DNA of 64,000 nucleotides from Lepeophtheirus salmonis (taxonomy: Eukaryota > Arthropoda > Copepoda > Siphonostomatoida > Caligidae), in contig NC_092584.1 in the NCBI RefSeq assembly GCF_016086655.4, positions 14,497,907 through 14,561,906 of the forward strand. The letters are read 5' to 3'. The notes under the pieces were generated by a model. The model was not told the origin of the DNA and made no database searches. It saw only the letters and a list, made by a program, of their open reading frames with translations. The first letter of the stretch is position 1; every line of letters begins with the position of its first letter. Positions 45,231 through 55,905 of this stretch are shown one piece after another. Made by a program: the position numbers and the translations under genes.

Positions 45231-46880
45231 ATTTTCGTTTTTTTTACATGCTCATTCAACACTGAATTTTAATCTCTCTCTATGGATATATCTTACTCAA
45301 CCTCTATATATCCATTTTTTGCATATTCAACGTTGAGTAATATAATTCTTCAAAATCTCGAAAATTAGTTTAATAATTCGTAAGTAATTCAGAAACTAAT
45401 GAAGTACCAATCCCTCCTCCCTAAAAAAAAGTCCATAAATTGAAGTACTTGTGTATGATAAATTAATCATTTATATAGAAAGTTGAGCAAAAAATAGGAT
45501 ACACATAAGGTATGACATTATCTGGGATCTGATACACACACTGCTAACTGGAGATAGAAACACATAAGTGAAATTTGTGGTGGGAGGGACCCCTCTTACG
45601 CTCCAGACCATAAAGAAAATATAAATAGAGGCAACAAGCTCAACTAGCTTTCTTATCCACTCTCTAATTTTTCTATGTTAAATGCAGGAATTTTAAAATT
45701 ACCTGATAATGAGTTATATTGTATTAAAAAAGGAAATATTAAATAAATATAAAAATCTAAATAAGTAAACAATGTAGTTTTGTATATTATTATACCAATC
45801 TCGAGTGATTTTTTTATTGCAAAATTGAAAGCAAATATATTCCTGCAAAATTAGAAATAAGATTACTCAAGGACAATTATTTGGCTTGAAAAGAATCAAA
45901 ATTAAGGAGTTAATTGGATGAAAATCTATCCTAAACAACAAACGATGATTGTGGGGGCTAGGTTTGGAACGCATGTATTTAAAAGAGTATTGAAAATATA
46001 TTTGTTTGTTTATTTATATATTAACGTTTTATGAATCCCCACAGAGGAGATAAATCACTCTTACTTCATAAAAAGAAGATAATAAACTATTTTCCTACTT
46101 TTTATATATGTAAACTAAAAAATTATCTTACAAATTTAAATACAAAGCCTATAACAGAGTCATATATATATATATATGAAATTTTGGGATTATTTATATT
46201 GTATATATATATAAAATCTGTTTTTATTGAGAATTGAATGACTCTACATGAAATAATAAACCATATTTATTATAAGCATCCAATTTGACATATAATTAGT
46301 CTATTTTCATGTGGATTACAGGCTGTTTCTTAAGTCCAAAGTTGGCTAAATCATATAAGAAGAAAAAAATATATAAATTAAATTATAATCCAAAATTCTT
46401 GAACAACAGCTTTGATACAAAAAAAATATAGTGCAAATTCGTAATCAATGCATTTAATAATATATATATATTAAATTTAAATGTATCTGAGTTTTTTGCG
46501 TGCGTTAGTCCATCTATCACGGCAAACCCAATTAATAGATTTTCCTGATATTTTTTTATTATTATTATTTTATGATGCTACTAAAAAAGTAAGAAAGTTT
46601 GAGCTATCTTTATAATGGGAGAGGCCAACTAGATGTTACATTAACAGAAATCTTATGCTAACCCTAAAATTCAGATATTGATACAGATTTTTAAGAAACA
46701 GTTCAGTAGAGCCGTCTTTTGTCCCTTTTACTGAAAAATATATTATATAGGTACTTCCTACTTGAATATATTATACATCCACCTCAACACCTTTAAAGCA
46801 TATTTGGATTGACACATCATTAGAAAACTTACGCAAGACAGCCTTAAGGCAATTACAAACATGACTTTTAAGCCGGGCGA
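45231..46880. other. AT-rich spacer, nothing firmly recognised
   Basis: 46497-46550 contains GTGCGTTAGTCCATCTATCA and CGGCAAACCCAATTAATAG, a word order seen in arthropod retroposon-derived repeats where a 'gtccgtctatcacg' block precedes 'gatttt..tgaaattt'. There is no partner in the window. Confidence 0.35.
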
Positions 46881-46929
46881 AAGATGGTTTGAATAATGAA
46901 TTTTATCAATTGACTTCTGTCAATCTATA

Positions 46930-47156
46930 GAGGAACGCCAAAAACACCAGATAACATTTTGTGGGAGTATCAATGCTTATCACTAACTTATGGAGACGTT
47001 ATGAAATTTATTACTAAATTATTCAATCAACAACTAGGACAAGAAGATTTCCTCTCTACTTCGAATGCTGAAAAATTTGATGCAATTATTATGAAAACGC
47101 AATATATGGTCTTTAAATTACGTACTATAAAAGAAAATAATCTGAATGGAATTTGA
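46930..47156 (+). pseudogene. LINE-type C-terminal remnant, tentative
   Basis: The plus-strand frame from about 46938 reads PKTPDNILWEYQCLSLTYG, DVMKFITKLFNQQL and MVFKLRTIKENN, stop at 47154-47156. The opening resembles the 'ETpeHlfweC..v..fW.dv..wi' block that follows reverse transcriptase in many non-LTR retrotransposons, with the usual His and Cys replaced by Asn and Tyr. The C-terminal YMVFKL-type motif fits the 'akyyIfkcr' block of the same region. No reverse transcriptase motifs are seen upstream. The call rests on a short resemblance. Confidence 0.35.
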
Positions 47157-48555
47157 CATATTGTTAACCTTTATGGAAATGTTTTATTTAAAATTTAGAC
47201 TCTTTTTCTAAAGTTCCCGTAATGCTATTTCTAGGTATTTATTTTAATTATTCCTGATTGAGCTTTATTTTATAACAGTCTTTTCGTTTGTCTATATGTT
47301 TTAGCAAATTATATTTCTTGTATCTTATTTTGAATTATTAACAGATTATAAATGTTTTGAATGCATGCAAGTAAAGGTAAATACAAAAAAAAATTGAATC
47401 ATTTTAAATGGTTTTTATTAAATAAACAGCAAGTTTATCTTTGATTGTCAAGATGACGGTATTTTTTGTTTGGTTTTCGTAAACAATACTTTTATGAAAC
47501 TTTTTAAATGAAATACACTCCTGATCTTTTTATTAACAAAAATTCAATTATTATTTGTAATTTTTTTTAAAGATATTCTTTGTTTGATTAACATCTCTAA
47601 TCCAAACTTTTTGTTAAAGAATTTGTTGATCCATACATGTTTATATGTTGATAGGCTATATATTTATGCAGTACTATTAATATTTATGATATTTTTTCTT
47701 TAAAAGAAGTTTAAAATTAGTTTTCTTATGACTACTTCAAGTCAATGCATTTAATTTTTTTTTAAATGAGGAAATTAACAATTGTAGAAAATATTAAAAA
47801 AAATTTACAACAAAAAGAAATTGAAGTAGGCCTTTAATAAAATTTTTAATTAAAAATATGCATGTTTGGATGCAATTTTGTATCAGGGATTTATTATTTT
47901 CCTACAAAATTTAAAATTAATCTTAATTTAATCTAAATGAGAATAAATTGTTGTATTATAACTAACACAAACAACGACCTATTCTTGACAAAAACAAATT
48001 TCAAAGAAATTACGAACATGCACTCAAAAAAAATTTATGATGGTATTAATTATTTCAAAGGTATTAAAATATGTGTTAAACTAATATTAATATTAATTAA
48101 AACTTTATGCTTATGCTAAAATTAAGATGAGGAGCATAACATTACAATAAATATATAATGAACTTTTATGTTATTTTTTCAAAAATATATTTTTATATAT
48201 ATTGTACAGGCCTCTTACGTTTTTATTTCAGTATTTAAAAATAGTTAAAAATAAAATAAAAAGATTTGTACCGTTTTATTGTGCAATAATCAATAAAATT
48301 TGAATTCTTCAAGAATGTTTTAAACTCCATATTTAATTTTGTCATTTGTTTCTCGCATCAAATCTGACTTGAAATAATTTTCGATTTGAATTTTTAGAGT
48401 TTTGTTAAAAAAGAATTAATGTTTCGGTTTTTGCATATTTTTTAATACCCAAAGAGATTTATTTTGAAGCATACATCGTTAACCTACACCATCTAATATA
48501 ATAACCATTCTATCACATTGTCTTCAGTATGAGGACCCAAAACTTGCAAATGACA
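47157..48555. other. Very AT-rich spacer, nothing recognised
   Basis: Long A and T runs, no repeat with a visible partner, and no coding signal. Confidence 0.4.
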
Positions 48556-48559
48556 AAAT

Positions 48560-49080
48560 ACGTAATTTTTATGGAATCAAATAACTTAAACCCGATATGT
48601 GATATGTTTACAAACTATACTTTCCAACCAATATATCCTTCTTTACAAGCAGTAGCACCCTTGGCACACCGAGGAACAGGTTGGCAGCTCTTGACAGTGA
48701 AGACCGCGTCCAAGGCGTACCACCCTGTCATGATGGCAGCTTGGATCGAATCCAAGTTTAGATTAGGGGTGTGTCAGACATTATTCTCCAAGACACTCCA
48801 ACCTGCAAATTCCAGGTGGTTTAGGTCAGGGATGGAATGGGCACAATGGAGGCAGGCCAGAAGTGAGCCCTATTGTTAATACAGAGGTTTTTGTTCTTCT
48901 TAGCTGTATAGGACTATAATTCACTTGTTGATGTTGTAGCCAGTCTGTATGGAAATGCAACAGTCTTTGCCACCTTCTCGGCTATGGCACTAACGCAAAG
49001 GAGATCGCACACGCGTTCCCTTTTTGTTTTTGCTCTGACATTTTGACACTTAGAGACATTGGGTATAAACAAAACTAATT
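48560..49080 (-). pseudogene. DD37D-like transposase, N-terminus fused to tail, minus strand
   Basis: Read on the minus strand from about 49020: RVCDLLCVSAIAEKVAKTVA (helix-turn-helix start), a short linker, then HFWP, SIPDLNHLEFAGWSVLENNV and TPNLNLDSIQAAIMTGWYAL with DAVFTVKSCQPVPRCAKGAT and EGYIGW. The final Asp of the third catalytic block is Glu (NHLE for NPLD). Between the DNA-binding start and the tail nearly all of the catalytic domain is missing. The plus-strand 116-codon frame here is its antisense shadow. Terminal repeats were not delimited. Confidence 0.72.
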
Positions 49081-49879
49081 TATTTTTGTTCAGCTGTAGT
49101 TTGATTTCGTAATAAAACCTTCAAAATTAATTGATTTATTTTTAAAACTTTAAACAAAAAACTTATCACTTTTTACGGATATTAAAAAATTTCTTTATTT
49201 CTAAAGAATTATTTATAAAAAAAGTAATCTGAATCAAAATGTTGCACTAAGCGCTGTAAATGTTTAAAAGTTTATAAAAACCAGCTGGACCACAGTTTAA
49301 GAAACACTTAATTTAGGGATCAAATGATATTTCAAAAGTACCCTGCCCATCCTCATAAGGCTCTTTCCGTCCACTTTTTTACCCCTCTCTGGGCAATCTG
49401 GTGTTAAAGACCCAGATCTCTTACATGGCCCCTCATAAACTTGAAGGGATTTGTCTGGGCGTTTTTCACACCTTGGGTCCAGTTTGACCTTTTTGACACA
49501 GCCCTTCTTTCTCTCGAAAAACTTGTTTTCTTATCTCTATTCTTTTTTTTAATTTCTGACCAATTGAGACATAGTTTATGTTCAAACTTTGTAACATTCT
49601 ATTGAGTAAAAAAATGTTTACACATACAGTTGATTGTATTATATATTAAATTTTAGGACAATATAATGGAAAACCAAAAATGTATATCTATAAGAGTAAA
49701 CTATAATTAATCGCAACTTTTTATTATAACTAATAGTTGTTGTTATAGCTAATACGGATGGTAAACGAATATTCCTATAGCTTCTTGAGATCCTTGAAGC
49801 TCTATGTGAAGACTAACATGTCTCACTTCAGCAAAAAAGATGTAATAAAGGGCTGTTCAGTCTCTATATCCAGTTAATA
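49081..49879. other. Spacer, nothing firmly recognised
   Basis: 49340-49510 is GC-richer and may belong to an old element, since it has CTTGAAGGGATTTGTCTGGG and TTTTTCACACCTTGGGTCC. No motif could be identified with confidence. Confidence 0.3.
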
Positions 49880-50525
49880 GTAGGTGATCAATAAGTTTTT
49901 CAAGAGGAAGAAGGGCTCTGTCAATAATACCAAAGTGGACCCGGATGAGTTAAATAAAACAGGTCAAGCCAATCCTCTCAATTCCATGAGGGTTCATGTA
50001 AGAGATCTCTGATTTTCGCACGAGACTATCTAGAGAGCTATCAAAAAAGTGGTCAGAAAGAGCCTTTTGAGGGTGCAGAGGCCACTTTAGACACCATCAA
50101 TGAAAGAAACCCCATCACCTCAGTTGTAAAACTCTTTTTGAATGAGCCTTTTTAGTACTTTTGAACTATTTTTTGACACTTTTACGACCTCCCCCCTACA
50201 GTACTGACACAAAGTCCCTCAACTACACATTTCGGGTGCATGTCGAGGGGAAGACCTACCATGTCCGTCATTCAAAGACAGGGGGCCTCAAAACTAATGT
50301 CAGCTAGCACTGGGACGGCATGACAGAAGACTACATCCGCAGCGTGTACCATGCCGTTTGCCGTCGCCTGGATGCCATCATTACCGCTAAGGATCGCTAC
50401 GTCAATAATTAAGAGAGCTCAGACACACATCGATATATAATATTAATTATGTTGAACTTCTATTGTTAATCAATAAATTATATATTGTTGAAGTTAAAAA
50501 TTCAATATGTTCATGTAGCACTCGA
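49880..50525 (+). pseudogene. Tc1/mariner deletion derivative, copy of the 33.2 kb family
   Basis: Codons for NTKVDPDELNKTGQANPLNS, then a helix-turn-helix with several breaks, AEATLDTINERN, and the tail (MSVIQRQGASKLMSASTGTA in one frame, SKTGGLKTNVS-type codons in another) lead to a stop at 50410-50412. The joint between N-terminal part and tail (LFLNEPF..) coincides with that at 33340-33903. A GC-richer insert, CGACCTCCCCCCTACAGTAC, retains slightly more sequence before the tail. The right terminal repeat is diverged but ends with CACTCG near 50524. Confidence 0.7.
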
Positions 50526-51430
50526 TATGTCTCTTGAAACTTTTCTTGACTAATCATGGAACTGTAGATATCTGGAATAAAGAGAGAATTTTTCGTTTTC
50601 CCATATGAGTCGTTTTTTCTTTAATGTATACAATAATAAATAATAATTATATTTGGGTTGAAAATGTTGTGTCAACATACAAATTTCAGCAGAGATTTGT
50701 ATTCTTTACTTTTCTTAAAACAAATTTTAACCAAAGTATTATTTTTTACTTAACAGTTATTTTTTTTAATTTTAAACAAACAATAACATTACTTACAATG
50801 GATATCATTGAATGTTTTTATTTCCAAAGAATTACTAACTAAAAATATATTTAGATACAAAGCACTGTAAGAGTATAAAGTTTGTAAGAAAAGAAGCATC
50901 TATCACTAAAGTGGTGAAAAAAGCCAGGAAGGGAGAATGATGTGATAGAGCATATGTACTAATATTCAGTATTTGAAATAGGATTTCATATCAATCCTCT
51001 AGATTGAAAGTGATAAGAAGATTGAAAACCCATGGCAATATAAGAACTGATGGCGAAATATGTATAACATTTATGTATACTAACAACAAAATATGATCGA
51101 TAAAATTTAAGATCATCATTTAGTCACTCAATTGTTCCACGATAAGATAAAGAAATACATTTTTTTTTAATAAATAGAAGGATATTTCATTTTCTAAAAA
51201 TCATAGTCATTAAATTGAATTACGGACAGCACTTATTAAAAAAGGCCAAAAGAATACTGTGACTTTGATAAAAATTGTAATCTTGTAAATAAAACATTTT
51301 TTTTTTAAAGAAAACATTAAACGTCATTCAACAAATATTACTGAAAAGTCTATGAAGAAAGGCAACTATAAAAATTTCTTATTATTTTCTTTAAAATAAA
51401 AGTAACTAAATAATATATTTGGAAAAATGA

Positions 51431-51503
51431 GTGACGTAGCTCAATGCCCTCGGGGAAAATTATTATCTTGAACTCAATGCGCGTAGGTTCGATACTCTGT
51501 CAC
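51431..51503 (+). ncRNA. tRNA-like segment, probably a pseudogene or SINE head
   Basis: The 73-base span starts GTGACGTAGCTCAATG and ends GTTCGATACTCTGTCAC. The first and last six bases can pair, with five Watson-Crick pairs plus G-T. TAGCTCAATG fits the pol III A box and GGTTCGATAC fits the B box, at tRNA spacing. The T arm and D arm do not pair well and no clear anticodon loop can be drawn, so it is unlikely to be a working tRNA. It directly abuts a truncated transposon at 51505. Confidence 0.4.
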
Positions 51504-51504
51504 T

Positions 51505-51782
51505 CAAAATCAAGGTGTATGTCAAGGGAAAGACCTACAGTGTCCTTCATGCAAACATCAAGCCCATCAAAGCCACTGCTATCCAGTTTTGGAACACTAT
51601 GACAGAGGACTACATCTGCAGCGGGCGCCGGGCCTTATGTCGCCGGCTAGAAGTCATCATTACCGCTTAGACACACATCTATTTATACTATTAATTTAGT
51701 TGACACTCTATTGTTAATTAATTAATTATATCACTTTGAAGTTTAAATATTCAAAGTGTTTAAATTTTAGTGGACCACTCAG
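51505..51782 (+). pseudogene. Transposase tail fragment, copy of the 33.2 kb family
   Basis: VYVKGKTYSVLHANIKPIKA, then TAIQFWNTMTEDYICSGRRA and LCRRLEVIITA, stop at 51668-51670, is the C-terminal tail. It is followed by the family's 3' leader and the right terminal repeat TTTAAATTTTAGTGGACCAC then TCAG and TA. It is truncated on the left exactly where the tRNA-like segment ends. This copy keeps the longest uninterrupted tail frame in the window. Confidence 0.78.
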
Positions 51783-52690
51783 TAGGCAACATTAAAATTC
51801 TTGTAACTAAAAATATTGGATCCTAGATGCTTGATAATGATGTCACTCATGAACATTATGACGATATCATTGAGCAAAGATTTTTCAATTGAACGACCAT
51901 TTACGTCCGATTTGGACGGTTTCCTTAAGATTTAGAACGGTAAAGGAAGAGAGATCAAAATGTTAGGACTGTAGGATTCATTATCTAGTAAGGGTCAAGA
52001 GAAGTAGACAAATCGATAGCTGACAGAGAAATAAGGGATATTGTAATACCATTTTACAATTTTCAATCTTTATTTTTATAGATTCGCTTATTAGATTATA
52101 TAATTTATTTTAAAACTTGTCTAAACGAATTTCTTGTTGATAATCCATTGCATCTTTTTTCGATGCAAAGAAAACAAAAGGTATGTCTGTATGGTGTTGT
52201 TTCTGTTTTCACTCTTGTTACCTTCATATCATTGTCATCACACGAGCTACACCATTATAATTTATCAGCATAATACTTGTACAACAAAGTACAATATACA
52301 AAATAATTCATGGAGTCTATGTTTTTTTCCTTTATGTCACTCTCTCGCTCTCTTCCCTTATTATCAATTTATCTTGAGTATGAAATCTCATATATATGTA
52401 ATAGAGTTCCTCATTTCCCAGGAAACATATGTTTAAACTACAGTATCCAGGAAATATACAAATCCCGTAAGGAAATAATCAATATAAAAAATTTATATAT
52501 TTCTGATTATATTGTATCAAGCAATATTTAATTACGAAATATTCTTACCCGCAGTTGTATAAAATTGAGAGTGGGAGGAATTTTTTCTAGTTGTCTATCA
52601 AATCAGGCTTTTTCCTTTTCCGAAGCTGTTAACATTATTTTATCTTTTTTGAAGAGAAAACTTCCCAGTATAAAGTAGTAATTAGTACGT
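51783..52690. other. Spacer, nothing recognised
   Basis: Two overlapping plus-strand frames (52134-52436 and 52310-52531) have no recognised domain and are treated as chance. Confidence 0.35.
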
Positions 52691-52699
52691 CTGCTCATG

Positions 52700-52860
52700 A
52701 AAGACGAAGAGAAAGACTCAAATAATAGGAAACTTCGGTATGTTAAAAGAATAATACGAAAATTAACGTTGTTACCCTGACAATTTGAAGAATGTTTGAG
52801 GGAGTGTAGCTTAGCTGCGACCAAAGGGGCTGGCATCATTTTGAGAGGTTTTGCCCTTAA
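52700..52860. repeat. Fragment of the approx. 270 bp dispersed repeat family
   Basis: GAAAATTAACGTTGTTACCC, TGACAATTTGAAGAATGTTT and GAGGGAGTGTAGC match the left part of 55640-55905 (GTAATCCTGACCATTTGAAG, AATATTTCGGAGGAGAGCAG). Confidence 0.5.
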
Positions 52861-53084
52861 AAATCATCGACATCGTAATACAATAAATTGGTACATATAC
52901 ATAATACTTTGGGGGTAATGACGCAATTGAGTGCCACAAGCAACTCTGAGATGAAAGATATCAATACAAATCTTACTCCGTTATCGGAGCCTTTAGTAGA
53001 AAACTTCTAACTTTTGCAGAAACATGATTTACTTATTGTAAATTATCCGGTACCCTTGAAGTTGGAAGTAAATTTTATAACAAC

Positions 53085-53180
53085 AAACGTGGAAAATGCA
53101 CTTTTTGCTGTTTAATGGAGACTATCAATAATTTCTTGTGGGAATGTCCAGTTTTATGTAAATATAACATATAAAGACGT
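53085..53180 (+). pseudogene. LINE-type zinc-knuckle remnant, tentative
   Basis: The frame GKCTFCCLMETINNFLWECP (53091-53150) resembles the C-x2-C...ET..H..w.C block found after the reverse transcriptase in many non-LTR retrotransposons. The usual His is Asn. Before it, a frame with NYPVPLKLEVNF could be upstream coding, but it is not recognised. The fragment is under 100 bp in clear form. Confidence 0.4.
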
Positions 53181-53449
53181 TCTCTAAGTTTTAGATGACT
53201 CTTTTAGATGCAAGATCCAGAGTGATGACTTTTTAACCTTTTGTAGTGGAACAAGCAGTCAAAAAGTTAATGCTGTCCTTGCAAAGCGCAATATATATTT
53301 TCTTCACCCTGAGGTCAAGGAAAGATTTTTTCAGTTGGTTGCATAGTGTGTCTATTTATTATTTATTTGCATGCATTAAATTGTTTTTGTCTCGTCTTTT
53401 TTTTTTTTTTAATCTGAAAATATATGAATAACGAGTAAAAAAGAGAAAA

Positions 53450-53680
53450 AAATGAAAAAAGTTTCTTTGAAAAAATTTCTAAATTCAAATTTTTCCTGTC
53501 GTGCCTGAACTTGATCAAATGATCTATCATGATTTGTTTTTCACAATTTTTGTATTATTATTTTTTTTTTTTTTTTCCAAAGTGATCATTTTTCCTTTCT
53601 CAAGAAAAACATTCCTTGAAAAGTAGGGAAGGGCTACAGCCTCTCCAGCCCCCTGCAGACGCATTGGTATCTAGGAATGA
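53450..53680. repeat. A/T-run element family, copy near 53.6 kb
   Basis: T-runs and CCAAAGTGATCATTTTTCC lead to GTAGGGAAGGGCTACAGC, CTCTCCAGCCCCCTGCAGA and CGCATTGG. The GC-rich end block (GGGCTACAGCCTC) is the family marker. The left border is uncertain. Confidence 0.5.
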
Positions 53681-53689
53681 TATTGACAT

Positions 53690-54540
53690 GAATTACATTT
53701 GCTAAATACGGAGTGGGATTTGAGTTCATTCCCTTCATCTCACAGCTACTCGCAGCTTATCTAAAAAAAGGTCATGACAACAAAGCTGTTCCCCTTTCAA
53801 AACATTTTCCAAATTTTCAGGGCTACCACCTTTATTTTCGGTATCTTTTATTTACCATACCAGCAGAAAATATTTTATACCTCACTGCGTATAAAATAGT
53901 CACTAATGCATGAAAGACAAAGAGTAAGATAGATTATTTTTTGAAAAATTATAAGTGTAAGTATTTGTTGAACTCTGAATAGAACTGAGGATTACTATAA
54001 TTACTACTTATATTATTGCTTGAGACGGAGTGGGATGTGTGTTTATTGCCACGAGTTTAAAAAAAATATGTAAAATCCCTAATAATTTTTCGAGTCTTTA
54101 ATCCACGTAATTCAGATCCAAAATCGAAAAAACATTTCTCGTACACCACTATTTGCTCCTCAAAAAGAAGATACTTCGAAGGAAGAGTCATTTTCCGTCA
54201 GAAACGTCAACGTTGATCTACAGACGAGATTTAGTTTACTCTTCAAAACGTGATGACAACTATCAAGCAACAAGATTAGCCTTGGAATTAAAGAATTGAT
54301 ATATCTATTGTATTTTTCTTAAATTTTTGTAGTTTTAAACATAAAAGCACTTTTATTTTTATCTATTATCACTAATAGTTACGCGGGTTAGGTTTTTAAA
54401 GATAGAGACCGCTAGTCCTGCTTTTTTGAATACCGTAACCTGATCTGACCGACATGCAACAAACTATTTAAAGTTTAATTTTATCATTATAATATGTAGT
54501 GTAAATTAACGAAACGTATATTATGAAATAGTTAAATCCA
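53690..54540. other. Unassigned; two frames without support
   Basis: The plus-strand frame at 53713-53913 (66 codons) is less AT-biased than its neighbours but has no recognised domain. A 62-codon open stretch ending at a TGA near 54296 lacks a start codon. Either could be an isolated exon, but no splice partner is evident. Confidence 0.25.
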
Positions 54541-54561
54541 GGATATCCAAGGAATATCCAC

Positions 54562-54997
54562 AGGGGCAGCCGCAGGATTATATTTTGAAGGTGCCTTGGT
54601 ATATATAATTTTTTTGAAAAAAAATTGTAAAAGAATTTCTAAAATTTAATTTTCAATTTCTTTTTTTTTCCAAAATCCACATCTCTTCACCAAAAATTGA
54701 AATTTTAAGAAAAAAATTTACAGCTTTCAGAAAATATTAAATTTGTTGAAAAAAAAAGTTCAAAAGTTCACAACCTTCACAAAAAATTAAATTTTTAGAG
54801 AAATTATTTTTAAATCCAAGCTATCCACAGAAAATTAAATTCTCCAGGAAAAAAATTAATATATCATTTTTTTGGGGGGAAAAATTGGAAAAGTTAAATT
54901 AAATTTAATCAAAAATCAAATTTTCAAGTAAAAAACAAAAATTCCTTAATTTTGGGGGCTACAGTCCCTCCAACCCACCCCCTACGGACGTCCTTAA
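54562..54997. mobile_element. A/T-run short element with GC-rich inverted ends, best copy
   Basis: The left end CAGGGGCAGCCGCAGGATTA is mirrored by the right end, which on the minus strand reads AAGGACGTCCGTAGGGGG. Shared words are GGGGCGTCCGCAGG-like. Just inside the right end lies the block CTACAGTCCCTCCAACCC. The body is made of units around AAAAATTAAATTTT and TTCACAAAAAATT. The size is 436 bp and there is no coding capacity. This copy keeps both ends best and defines the family seen at 6.3, 7.2, 21.2, 21.9, 24.1, 30.1, 31.7, 37.6, 41.4 and 53.5 kb. A solo end is at 60695. Confidence 0.7.
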
Positions 54998-55639
54998 TCC
55001 CCTTGGTTGAACATTCCGAGAGATCTTGGGAAAAAGTATCTCGAGAAATCCAGGGAATACACTATCCTAGAAAAAAAACCCTACTATATTGTACTACATC
55101 TAAATAAATTAAATATTATAATAAAGCAAGTCTATGTTTTATTGTGTTTTTTTAATAACATGAGATATTTATTTTTTTATCCTCCCATCATAATCATTAT
55201 GTACGATGTAAAATATATATATATATATTGTGAATTAAGAGCCATGTTTGTACCCTACACATACAATTAATAAAATTTATGCTTAGTTCTCTCTAGTAAA
55301 TGTCTTTTTATTCTAAATGACTAAATAAGATAATTATTTTATTTTATACTGGTGAGAATACTCGACATTGCTCGGAGCTTTTAGGCGTCAATTAACTTTG
55401 TGTCAACAATATCAATATCTACTCTCCTTTTTAAATATGACAGGTTGAGTTTTGAACACATTTTTTTTTCTAACTTTTTGTTTGTTGGGGTAGGGATGAC
55501 TTGGGTAATATGGGCCCCTGGGTAATATGAACAACTCTACACATAAATGATCATTCTAGAGTTATTTTGTTCAGTAAATGAGTAAATGACATGATCATTC
55601 AGCAGTATTCCATGCAAACTAATTTTTAGTGATAAAAAT

Positions 55640-55905
55640 CGTATGTATTCGGGCATATTCAAAAGTAAAGAAACCGAAAATCAACATGGTAATCCTGACC
55701 ATTTGAAGAATATTTCGGAGGAGAGCAGCTACAATCAGCTGTGACAAGTGAGGAGGGAGAGAAGAAAATAAACAAGAACATTTGCCAAAATGACTCTGAG
55801 ATTGATCCTTCATTCTACACTGAGTCCAACAAGAACGGACAATTATAACTCCACAACAGTTCTTCAAAGTTACTCTCCTTTTTTTTATGAGCACTTGGGT
55901 AAATC
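55640..55905. repeat. Approx. 270 bp dispersed repeat family, copy
   Basis: In order: AACATGGTAATCCTGACCAT, GAAGAATATTTCGGAGGAGA, CAGCTGTGACAAGTGAGG, AACAAGAACATTTGCC, CATTCTACACTGAGTCCAAC, ACTCCACAACAGTTC and TACTCTCCTTTTTTTTATGA. The same order is seen at 60290-60540. The 91-codon minus-strand frame crosses it without conservation in the other copies, so it is a chance frame. Confidence 0.65.

Noticed and set aside
48529..48879. A 116-codon plus-strand frame with few AT-biased codons.
   Set aside because: It is antisense to the transposase tail on the minus strand, where the LENNV and IQAAIMTGW motifs are found.
55200..55235. TA dinucleotide runs and other simple repeats, for example near 40795, 46160 and 55215, and a TAG run at 23470.
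   Set aside because: They are ordinary microsatellites in an AT-rich genome and say nothing further.
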